64,000 nt of DNA, taken from assembly GCA_031550125.1 (NCBI GenBank), contig JAVBOW010000017.1, forward strand, positions 1 through 64,000, given 5' to 3'. This DNA comes from JAVBOW01 sp031550125 (lineage in GTDB: Bacteria; Bacteroidota; Bacteroidia; Bacteroidales; Rikenellaceae). A program made the translations under genes and the position numbers. The notes under the pieces are model-generated. The model made no database searches and was not told where the DNA came from. It saw only the letters and a program-made list of their open reading frames with translations. This document shows positions 31,555 to 39,827 of this stretch, one piece after another (position 1 is the first letter of the stretch; each line of letters begins with the position of its first letter).

Positions 31555-34521
31555 ATGAGCGAAGAGAAAGAATATAGCGGAATGCCGGATCCTTCCGGCG
31601 CAGTCGAGCCTCAGGCCGCTGACTTTGTGGTGGATACGGATGCCGCAGCCGCGCCTGAAGAGTCCCCCGAGGGAGATGGCAGGTACGGCCGTCTGACGTC
31701 CGATACCGGAGGCCGGCATAAACTTACGGGCATGTTCAAGGACTGGTTCCTCGACTACGCCTCCTACGTTATCCTCGAGAGGGCCGTGCCGCACGTGGAG
31801 GACGGACTTAAACCCGTCCACCGCCGCATACTCCACACCATGAAGCAGCTCGACGACGGGCGTTACAACAAGGTGGCCAACATAGTCGGAGCCACCATGC
31901 AGTATCACCCCCACGGCGACGCCTCGATAGGCGACGCGTTGGTGCAGTTGGGCCAGAAAGATCTTCTTGTCGACTGCCAGGGCAACTGGGGCAACGTGCT
32001 GACGGGCGACGGCGCAGCCGCCTCGCGTTACATCGAGGCCCGTCTGAGTCCTTTCGCCCTCGAGGTGCTTTTCAACCATAAGACCACGGAGTGGATGCTC
32101 TCGTACGACGGTCGTAACCAGGAGCCGGTGACTCTGCCCGTGAAATTCCCGCTGTTGCTGGCCCATGGCGTAGAGGGTATAGCCGTAGGGCTTGCGTCGA
32201 AGATCATGCCCCACACCTTCGTGGAGCTGATAGACGCCTGCGTGGCCGAACTCAAGGGCGAGGAATTCACCCTCTATCCCGATTTCCAGACGGGAGGCAT
32301 GATAGACGTAACGCGCTATAACGACGGTCTGAGGGGAGGGGCGGTGAAAGTCCGCGCCCGCATATCCAAGGTGGATAAACGCACCCTGGCCATCACCGAA
32401 ATACCCTTCGGCACCACCACCGAATCCATCAAGGAGTCGATAATCAAAGCCAACGAAAAGGGCAAGATAAAGATAAAGAGGGTAGACGACAACACGGCCG
32501 AGAAGGTGGAGATAATAATCCACGTTTCCAACGACGAGTCGAGCGATAAAACCATAGACGCCCTCTACGCTTTTACCGACTGCGAAATATCCATCTCGCC
32601 CAACGCCTGCGTCATCGACGGCGACCAGCCCCATTTCATCGGCGTGAGCCAGATACTTCGCCGCAGCGTGGCCTCCACCAGGGAACTGCTCAGGATGGAA
32701 CTGGAGATACGCCTCGAGGAACTCGACCATGAATGGCATCGCTCGTCGCTCGAGAAGATCTTTATAGAGAACAAGATCTACCAGGTCATCGAAGGCACGC
32801 GTTCGCAGGAGGAGATGGTGTCGAAGATAGACGAGGGTCTGGAACCTTTCAAGCGCCTGCTGCGCCGCGAGGTGACTACGGAGGATATCCTCCGCCTCTC
32901 CGAGATACCCTTCAAACGCACCTCGCGTTTCGACTCGGCCAAGGCCGACGAATATATAAAAGGCCTTGAAAAGCAGATAAAGGAGGCGCGCCATAACCTT
33001 GAACACCTTACGGACTACGCCATAGCGTGGTACGAAAAGATAAAGCATAAATACTCCGCGGGCCGCGGCCGCCGCACCGAGATACGCGCCTTCGACTCTA
33101 TAGAGGCGGCCAAGGTGGTTGTCGCCAACGCAAAGCTCTACGTCAATCGCGAGGAGGGCTTCTTCGGCATAGGTCCGGCCATGCGCAAGGACGAGTACGT
33201 TTGCGACTGCTCGGATATAGACGACGTGATCGTATTCACCAAAGAGGGCCGCTACATCATAACCAAGGTGTCCGAAAAGGCCTTTTTCCAGAAGAACATA
33301 TATTATATAGGCGTCTTTAAGCGCAACGACGAGCGGACGATATACAACGTCCTCTACCGCGACGGCCGCCAGGGACCGATAATGATGAAACGTTGCGCCA
33401 TAAAGGGCGTAACCCGCGACAAGGAGTACGACATCACCCGCGGCGAGCCAAAGAGCGACATCCTCTATATGAGCGTAAACCCTAACGGCGAGGCCGAGGT
33501 GCTGAAGGTTTATTTCAAGCCGCGCCCGAGGCTAAAGAAATTGATAACCGACTTGGATTTCAGTACACTGGCAATCAAGGGCCGCCAGTCGCAGGGCAAC
33601 CTTTTCTCTCGCTACGGCATCCACAAGATAGTACTCAAAGAGAAGGGCGCCTCAACTCTCGGCGGCCAGCACATATGGTACGACGACGAGGTGCGACGCT
33701 TGAACGCCGACGGCCGCGGAACGTTGCTGGGCGAGTTCAAAGGCGACGACAAGATAATAGTGATGACGGCCAAAAGCTGCTATTACACCACCGGTTACGA
33801 CCTGGGCCACCATTTCCCGGAGGATACGGTGAGGGTGGAGAAATACGATCAGCAGCGCGTCTACAGCGCCGTATATTGGGACGCCGGCCAAAACTACTAT
33901 TACGTCAAGCGTTTCCAGGCCGAGCTTACGGACCGTATGTCGCCCTTCGTGGACGAGGATAATCCGGCCTCGCGTCTGGTGTGCCTCTCTACGGATGACG
34001 TCCCGAGGCTCGAGGTGCGATACGGCGGCGTCCACGCCAGCCGTCCCGCCGACGTCGTCGACGTGCAGGAATTCATAGGCGTAAAGAGCCATCGCGCCAA
34101 GGGCAAGAGGCTCACTACATGGGAAGTGGCGTCTATGTCCTTCCTCGAGCCGCTGCTCCCGCCCCTACCCCCTGAGGAGGACGGACAGGAGGAGGACGGA
34201 CAGGAATCCGGCATCGGCGTCGACGGCCGTGAAGCCGACGGCGACCGGCCCGCCCCCGGGGAACCATTCCCGGAAGCCGGAGATGCGCCGGACGGGGAAT
34301 ACGAAGAGGATGAGGAGGACGAAGAATCCGGAATGGAGGCGGAAGACGAGCCTGAACAGGAAGAAGAACCCGAACCTGAACCTGAACTGGAACCCGAAGA
34401 AGGGCAGGAGAACGAACCGGAAGACGAACTGCGACCGGAACCAGAGATAGAGCTTGTAATAGAGCGTCCGGCGGAGTCGGACACCCGCAACCCGGAGACG
34501 AAACAACTCGATCTGTTCTGA
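31555..34521 (+). CDS. parC: DNA topoisomerase IV subunit A with long acidic tail
   Basis: This 988-residue DNA-cleaving subunit of topoisomerase IV has the active-site tyrosine Y159 in RYIEARL. The quinolone-region helix lies near QYHPHGDASIGDA. The C-terminal beta-propeller is poorly conserved. The last 120 or so residues are extremely acidic and Pro-rich (EPEPEPELEPEE, EDEEDEESG), making it longer than most ParC proteins. The N-terminal 50 residues are also low-complexity. The stop overlaps the aroK start (TGATG). Confidence 0.95.
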   Translation: MSEEKEYSGMPDPSGAVEPQAADFVVDTDAAAAPEESPEGDGRYGRLTSDTGGRHKLTGMFKDWFLDYASYVILERAVPHVEDGLKPVHRRILHTMKQLDDGRYNKVANIVGATMQYHPHGDASIGDALVQLGQKDLLVDCQGNWGNVLTGDGAAASRYIEARLSPFALEVLFNHKTTEWMLSYDGRNQEPVTLPVKFPLLLAHGVEGIAVGLASKIMPHTFVELIDACVAELKGEEFTLYPDFQTGGMIDVTRYNDGLRGGAVKVRARISKVDKRTLAITEIPFGTTTESIKESIIKANEKGKIKIKRVDDNTAEKVEIIIHVSNDESSDKTIDALYAFTDCEISISPNACVIDGDQPHFIGVSQILRRSVASTRELLRMELEIRLEELDHEWHRSSLEKIFIENKIYQVIEGTRSQEEMVSKIDEGLEPFKRLLRREVTTEDILRLSEIPFKRTSRFDSAKADEYIKGLEKQIKEARHNLEHLTDYAIAWYEKIKHKYSAGRGRRTEIRAFDSIEAAKVVVANAKLYVNREEGFFGIGPAMRKDEYVCDCSDIDDVIVFTKEGRYIITKVSEKAFFQKNIYYIGVFKRNDERTIYNVLYRDGRQGPIMMKRCAIKGVTRDKEYDITRGEPKSDILYMSVNPNGEAEVLKVYFKPRPRLKKLITDLDFSTLAIKGRQSQGNLFSRYGIHKIVLKEKGASTLGGQHIWYDDEVRRLNADGRGTLLGEFKGDDKIIVMTAKSCYYTTGYDLGHHFPEDTVRVEKYDQQRVYSAVYWDAGQNYYYVKRFQAELTDRMSPFVDEDNPASRLVCLSTDDVPRLEVRYGGVHASRPADVVDVQEFIGVKSHRAKGKRLTTWEVASMSFLEPLLPPLPPEEDGQEEDGQESGIGVDGREADGDRPAPGEPFPEAGDAPDGEYEEDEEDEESGMEAEDEPEQEEEPEPEPELEPEEGQENEPEDELRPEPEIELVIERPAESDTRNPETKQLDLF

Positions 34522-35051
34522 TGAAGCTCTTCCTGGTGGGATATATGGGTTGCGGTAAAAGCTCTATAGGCCGCCTGCTCGCCTCGAAACTCGGGGTCCG
34601 CTTCGTGGATATGGACAGCAGGATAGAGAGTCTGGCCGGCATGGGCGTCCCGGAGATATTCGCGACGCAGGGCGAGGGCGCTTTCCGGCGTATGGAACGC
34701 GATTTCCTTACGGAGTCCCTGGCGGAAGATGGTGACGCCATAGTGGCCACGGGCGGCGGAGCGCCGTGTCAGGGCGACAATATGGAGCTGATGAATGAGG
34801 CTGGCCGCACCGTCTACCTCAGGATGAGTCCCCCGAAACTCGTAGCCCGCCTCGGCAAGGGCCGCGATAGGCGTCCGCTGATAAAAGGTATGGACGACGT
34901 CACGCTTTTGGAATACATAACGCGCAATATGGTCCTGCGCGAGCCGTTCTATGAAAAGGCGCACCTTGTGATCGATTGCGACGGGGTGTCCGACAACTAC
35001 ATAGTAGAGCATATCTGCCGTTACGCAGAGCTAATAAAACATAAACCATGA
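34521..35051 (+). CDS. aroK: Shikimate kinase
   Basis: This 176-residue P-loop kinase has GYMGCGKSSIGR (7-18), the shikimate-binding FVDMDSRIE and E/R region (FRRMERDFL), and the ATGGGAP motif near 76-82. It phosphorylates shikimate in aromatic amino acid synthesis. It overlaps parC by one base and purL by four, so the unrelated neighbours appear co-translated. Confidence 0.95.
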   Translation: MKLFLVGYMGCGKSSIGRLLASKLGVRFVDMDSRIESLAGMGVPEIFATQGEGAFRRMERDFLTESLAEDGDAIVATGGGAPCQGDNMELMNEAGRTVYLRMSPPKLVARLGKGRDRRPLIKGMDDVTLLEYITRNMVLREPFYEKAHLVIDCDGVSDNYIVEHICRYAELIKHKP

Positions 35052-38000
35052 TACTGTTTTTCGCCGATCCGGCCAAAGTTTACGCCGTCCAGACATCCCA
35101 ACCACTCGACGCGGAGCATACCGCCCGCCTTTCGTGGCTTTTTTCGGGTGCGGAGTTCGCGGGCGAAGGCCCCTTAGCGGGGACATTCATCGGCCCGCGC
35201 CGCGAAATGGTCACCCCGTGGAGTACAAATGCGGTGGAGATCACGCGCAATATGGCCGTAGAGGGCATAACCCGCATAGAGGAATTCGTCCGTGCCGACA
35301 GCGCCGCGCCTTTCGACGCCATGCTCTCGCGTCGCTACGATGGCCTGGGGCAGGATGTATTTACGGTGGATAAGCGCCCCGACCCCGTAAAACATATCGG
35401 GGACATAGCCGCTTATAACGAACAGGAGGGGTTGGCCCTCAACCCGGAGGAGGTAGCTTACCTCGAGCAGGTCAGCGAAAGGATGGGCCGCCCGCTTACC
35501 GACAGCGAGGTTTTTGGTTTTTCGCAGGTCAATTCGGAGCATTGCCGGCACAAGATATTCAACGGCCGGTTCGTTATCGACGGGCGGCAGATGCCCGAAT
35601 CGCTCTTCGGGATGATCAAGAAGACAACCAAAGCCAATCCCAACGCGGTGGTGTCGGCCTACAAGGATAATTGCGCTTTCCTGCAAGGCTCCACGGTGGA
35701 GCAATTTGCCCCGGCGAGGCACGACGCGCCCGACTTTTTCGAGGTTACCGATTTTGAAAGCGTCATATCGGTAAAAGCCGAGACGCATAATTTCCCCACG
35801 ACGGTGGAGCCTTTCAACGGCGCCGCCACCGGCACTGGCGGCGAGATACGCGACCGCATAGCCGGCGGCAAGGGAGCCTTCCCCGTGGCCGGCACTGCGG
35901 TCTATATGACGTCCTACCCCCGCCTCGACGGCGGACGCCCGTGGGAGGGCGGCGTAGCAGAGCGCCAGTGGCTCTACCAAACCCCCGGGGACATACTCAT
36001 AAAGGCGTCGAACGGCGCGTCCGATTTCGGCAATAAATTCGGCCAGCCGCTCATCTGCGGCAGCGTCCTTACATTCGAACACGCCGAGAACGGCCGTACC
36101 TACGGTTACGACAAGGTGATAATGCAGGCCGGCGGCGTGGGCTACGGGAAGAAGACGGACAGCCTGAAGGACGAACCTTCCGCCGGCGACCGCGTTGTGT
36201 TGTTGGGCGGCGACAATTACCGCATAGGCATGGGCGGCGGGGCCGTCTCGTCGGTGGCTACGGGCCAGTATGCCGGCGCAATAGAACTCAACGCCGTGCA
36301 GCGCTCCAATCCCGAGATGCAGAAGAGGGTGTATAACGCCATCCGCGCCGTATCGGAAGAGGATCGCAATCCGGTGATCTCCATCCACGACCACGGAGCC
36401 GGCGGTCACCTGAACTGCCTGAGCGAGCTGGTGGAAGCTACCGGCGGCCGCATAGATATGGATCGCCTGCCTGTTGGCGACCCGACGCTGTCGGCCCGCG
36501 AGATAGTGGGCAACGAGTCGCAGGAGCGTATGGGCCTGGTTATGGACGCCGCCGACGTGGATCACCTGGTAAGGATAGCCGAAAGGGAGCGCGCCCCCAT
36601 CTACGACATAGGCGAGACTACGGGCGACGGCCGCTTCACTTTCGTCGACAACCGCACGGGCGAGAAACCTATAGACTGGCCGCTCGAATATATGTTCGGC
36701 AAAGCCCCCGTGACGGTTATGGAAGACTGCCGCTCGCAGGATACCTACGCCCCTGTCGAGTATGATCCTTCGCAAATAACGGACTATATATCGAATGTCC
36801 TCCAGCTGGAGGGGGTGGCCTGCAAGGATTGGCTCACCAACAAGGTAGACCGCTCCGTGACGGGGCGTATAGCCATGCAGCAGACGGCGGGCAGCGTGCA
36901 GTTGCCCCTCAACGACTGCGCCGTGGCGGCTCTCGATTATCAGGGCGTCAAAGGTATAGCCACCGCCCTGGGCCACGCCCCCGTGGCGGCGCTTTCCGAC
37001 GCCGCGGCAGGCTCGGTTATGGCCATAGCCGAATCGCTCACCAATATAGTCTTCGCTCCGCTCGAACACGGCCTGGGCGGCGTGTCGCTAAGCGCCAACT
37101 GGATGTGGCCCTGCCGCAACAGCGGCGAGGACGCCCGCCTTTACGATGCCGTGCAGGCCGCCAGCGATTTTGCCATAGCCTTGGGGATCAATATTCCCAC
37201 GGGTAAAGATTCGCTGTCGATGACCCAGAAATATCCAGGCGGAGGCCGCGTACTCTCGCCCGGCACGGTCATAATCACTTCGTCCGCCGAGGTGTCCGAC
37301 GTCTCCTCCTGCGTGAAAGCCGCCCTTAGGCCCGTACGCAGCCAGCTCGTCTACGTAGATTTTTCCGGCTGCGATTTCGCGCTTGGAGGCAGCGCCTTCG
37401 CACAGACGGTGGGTCGTGTGGGCGGCGACGTGCCGTGCATAAAGGATGCGGACCGCTTTGCCGCCACTTTCGGCGCGGTGCAGAAACTCATAAAGGAAGG
37501 AACGGTTCTGGCCGGCCACGACGTGTCGGGCGGCGGCCTGATAACCACCCTGCTGGAGATGACCTTCGGCGATAACGAAAGCGGGTTGAACCTCAACTTC
37601 GACGCCTTGGGCGAGAAGGACACCGTGAAGGTACTCTTCAGCGAACGTCCGGCAGCGGTGTTGCAGGTCGGGAGCGGCGTAGACGTGTGCGAATGGCTGC
37701 GTTTCGAGGGGCTCGACGGCTACGTAATAGGCGACGTGACGGCCGACCGCCGTTTTGCCGTAAGCAACGCGGGAATGGAATTCGAGCTGGATGTAAACGC
37801 GTTGCGCGATACATGGTATAAGACGTCCTATCTGCTCGACTGCCGCCAGAGCGGCCCGGTAAAGGCGCTCGAACGTTTCGTCAACTACAAGAGCCAACCG
37901 CTCGAATACCGTTTCCCCGAACATTTCACGGGCCGGTACGCCGATATGGGCGTGGATCCCCTCAGACGCGCCAGAAGCGGCGTCAAGGCGGCCATAATCC

Positions 38001-38734
38001 GCGAGAAAGGCTCTAACGGCGATCGTGAGATGGCCTGGATGATGTACCTGGCCGGGATGGACGTGAAAGACGTGCATATGACCGACCTCGTATCTGGCCG
38101 CGAAACTCTGGAGGACGTGCAGATGATAGTCTTTGTGGGCGGTTTTTCGAATTCCGATGTGCTGGGATCCGCAAAGGGATGGGCCGGGGCTTTCATGTGC
38201 AACGATAAGGCCCGGAGGGCGTTGGAGACGTTCTACTCCCGTCCCGACACGCTCTCGCTGGGAGTTTGCAACGGTTGCCAGCTCATGATGGAACTTGGAC
38301 TGATAACCCCGTCGGACGAAATAAAACCCCGGATGCTGCACAACGACAGCCATAAATTCGAGTCGGGTTTCGTGGGTGTCGATATTCTGCCTTCCAACTC
38401 GGTTATGCTTGGCAGCCTGGCCGGAAGCACGCTTGGTATATGGATAGCCCACGGCGAGGGCAAATTCTCGTTGCCTTACCCCGGCGAGCGCTACAACATA
38501 GCCATGAAATACGCCTGCGCCGACTATCCGGCCAACCCCAATGGCAGCGATTGCGCCGCCGCGGGTATAGCCAGCGCCGACGGCCGCCACCTGGCGATGA
38601 TGCCGCACCTGGAAAGGGCCATTAAACCGTGGAACTGGCCATATTATCCTCACGAGAGGATGAACGACGAGATAACTCCGTGGACGGAGGCTTTCGTCAA
38701 CGCACGCAAATGGATGGAAACCAATAAGCAATAA
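35048..38734 (+). CDS. purL: Phosphoribosylformylglycinamidine synthase (large, single-chain)
   Basis: This 1228-residue enzyme of purine synthesis converts FGAR to FGAM with glutamine and ATP. It contains the N-terminal PurS-like part, the FGAM synthase repeats (SQVNSEHCRHKIF, AETHNFPTTVEPF, GHDVSGGGL) and a C-terminal class I glutaminase with the nucleophile C1074 in GVCNGCQ and the WIAHGEGKF histidine. Bacteroidota commonly use this long form. It overlaps aroK by four bases and is followed four bases later by a zinc-ribbon gene. Confidence 0.97.
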   Translation: MILFFADPAKVYAVQTSQPLDAEHTARLSWLFSGAEFAGEGPLAGTFIGPRREMVTPWSTNAVEITRNMAVEGITRIEEFVRADSAAPFDAMLSRRYDGLGQDVFTVDKRPDPVKHIGDIAAYNEQEGLALNPEEVAYLEQVSERMGRPLTDSEVFGFSQVNSEHCRHKIFNGRFVIDGRQMPESLFGMIKKTTKANPNAVVSAYKDNCAFLQGSTVEQFAPARHDAPDFFEVTDFESVISVKAETHNFPTTVEPFNGAATGTGGEIRDRIAGGKGAFPVAGTAVYMTSYPRLDGGRPWEGGVAERQWLYQTPGDILIKASNGASDFGNKFGQPLICGSVLTFEHAENGRTYGYDKVIMQAGGVGYGKKTDSLKDEPSAGDRVVLLGGDNYRIGMGGGAVSSVATGQYAGAIELNAVQRSNPEMQKRVYNAIRAVSEEDRNPVISIHDHGAGGHLNCLSELVEATGGRIDMDRLPVGDPTLSAREIVGNESQERMGLVMDAADVDHLVRIAERERAPIYDIGETTGDGRFTFVDNRTGEKPIDWPLEYMFGKAPVTVMEDCRSQDTYAPVEYDPSQITDYISNVLQLEGVACKDWLTNKVDRSVTGRIAMQQTAGSVQLPLNDCAVAALDYQGVKGIATALGHAPVAALSDAAAGSVMAIAESLTNIVFAPLEHGLGGVSLSANWMWPCRNSGEDARLYDAVQAASDFAIALGINIPTGKDSLSMTQKYPGGGRVLSPGTVIITSSAEVSDVSSCVKAALRPVRSQLVYVDFSGCDFALGGSAFAQTVGRVGGDVPCIKDADRFAATFGAVQKLIKEGTVLAGHDVSGGGLITTLLEMTFGDNESGLNLNFDALGEKDTVKVLFSERPAAVLQVGSGVDVCEWLRFEGLDGYVIGDVTADRRFAVSNAGMEFELDVNALRDTWYKTSYLLDCRQSGPVKALERFVNYKSQPLEYRFPEHFTGRYADMGVDPLRRARSGVKAAIIREKGSNGDREMAWMMYLAGMDVKDVHMTDLVSGRETLEDVQMIVFVGGFSNSDVLGSAKGWAGAFMCNDKARRALETFYSRPDTLSLGVCNGCQLMMELGLITPSDEIKPRMLHNDSHKFESGFVGVDILPSNSVMLGSLAGSTLGIWIAHGEGKFSLPYPGERYNIAMKYACADYPANPNGSDCAAAGIASADGRHLAMMPHLERAIKPWNWPYYPHERMNDEITPWTEAFVNARKWMETNKQ

Positions 38735-38738
38735 CCAT

Positions 38739-39017
38739 ATGGGAGATACGCTTTACTGCCAGAGTTGCGGCATGCCGATGACTTCGGTGGAGCATTACGG
38801 CTCGAATGCCGACGAAAGCAACAACAAGGAATACTGCTGTTTCTGCTATGCGGGCGGCGAGTTTACCGAAGATTGCACCATGGACGAGATGATAGAGCAT
38901 TGCGCCCAGTTCGTCGGCGAGTTCAACGCCGCCACCGGCGAGCGGATCACCGCCGACCAGGCCGTGGAACGCATGAAACAGTATTTTCCCAAACTAAAGC
39001 GCTGGGCGGCCGAATAA
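38739..39017 (+). CDS. Zinc-ribbon domain protein (Zn_ribbon_2 type)
   Basis: This 92-residue protein has the paired motifs CQSCGMPM (8-15) and CCFCYAGGEF, with a third region CTMDEMIEHC. It matches the putative zinc ribbon family often found as small stand-alone proteins in Bacteroidota. Its function is unknown. It sits between purL and murI and shares its final A with the murI ATG (TAATG). Confidence 0.85.
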   Translation: MGDTLYCQSCGMPMTSVEHYGSNADESNNKEYCCFCYAGGEFTEDCTMDEMIEHCAQFVGEFNAATGERITADQAVERMKQYFPKLKRWAAE

Positions 39018-39802
39018 TGAACAGCGCACCCATAGCCGTATTCGACTCCGGTCTGGGCGGATTGTCCGTCCGTCGCGAGATCGTGCGCCTTCTGCCGCAC
39101 GAGAGCGTCGTTTATTACGGCGACGGGGCCAACTGTCCTTACGGACCCAAACCTCGCGAGGAGATTGCCGGCTATGTGGCCGACGCCGCCCGTTTCCTGA
39201 TCGAGGATAAGGGAGCCAAGATGCTTGTCGTGGCATGTAACGCCGCCACCGCCGCCGCCATAGATCTCCTGCGCGCCGAATACGACGTTCCCATAGTTGG
39301 GATGGAGCCGGCGGTAAAGCCGGCCGTGCTGACGACGCGTAGCGGGGTGGTGGGTATCCTGGCGACGGCCCAGACCCTCGGCGGCGAACTTTTCCGCAAC
39401 ACAGCCGCCCGCTACGCCGACAGGGCCGAGATATTGACGGCGGTGGGGGAGTGGTTCGTGGAGTTGGTTGAGGCCGGCCGCGAGGATACTCCCGAGGCCG
39501 TGATAGCCGTCCGCCGCGCCATGGAGCCTATGCTCGCCGCCGGGGCCGACCGCATAGTGCTGGGCTGCACCCACTATCCCTTCCTGGCGAAGGCCATGCG
39601 CGAGGTGATAGGTCCCCGCGACGTCGTGTTGATCGACCCGGCCGGGGCGGTGGCCCGCCGCGCAGCCGGCCTGCTTGAAGCGGGCGGTCTGGAAGCGCCG
39701 GCGGATAACGAGCCTGTCTACGAATTTTTTACGGCGTCCGACGAAACCTACCTGCAGAGGATAAAAGATAAGGCCATGCAGTCGGACAGCGCCGAATTGT
39801 AG
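39017..39802 (+). CDS. murI: Glutamate racemase
   Basis: I start at ATG 39017 (261 residues), which gives the family N-terminus PIAVFDSGLGGLSV; a longer open frame begins inside the zinc-ribbon gene but is out of frame with that gene and not conserved. The two catalytic cysteines appear in VACNAATAAA and GCTHYPFLAK. The enzyme makes D-glutamate for peptidoglycan. It ends 25 bases before the ftsK ATG. Confidence 0.95.
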   Translation: MNSAPIAVFDSGLGGLSVRREIVRLLPHESVVYYGDGANCPYGPKPREEIAGYVADAARFLIEDKGAKMLVVACNAATAAAIDLLRAEYDVPIVGMEPAVKPAVLTTRSGVVGILATAQTLGGELFRNTAARYADRAEILTAVGEWFVELVEAGREDTPEAVIAVRRAMEPMLAAGADRIVLGCTHYPFLAKAMREVIGPRDVVLIDPAGAVARRAAGLLEAGGLEAPADNEPVYEFFTASDETYLQRIKDKAMQSDSAEL

Positions 39803-39810
39803 TTTTTTTG

Positions 39811-39818
39811 TATCTTTG
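39811..39818 (+). promoter_or_regulatory. -7 element just ahead of ftsK
   Basis: TATCTTTG is a perfect -7 element that begins nine bases after the murI stop and ends ten bases before the ftsK ATG. If used, the transcript would be almost leaderless. A -33 element at the right distance is not visible, so this may be chance. Confidence 0.3.
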
Positions 39819-39827
39819 ACGACCTGT

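Noticed and set aside
35174..37069. Very long antisense open frame within purL (also inside ftsK, gyrA, parE and parC)
   Set aside because: Long antisense frames are expected opposite GC-rich genes with strong third-position bias. The sense proteins are unmistakable.
38765..39016. 82-codon extension of murI
   Set aside because: It overlaps the zinc-ribbon gene out of frame. The family N-terminus begins at 39017.
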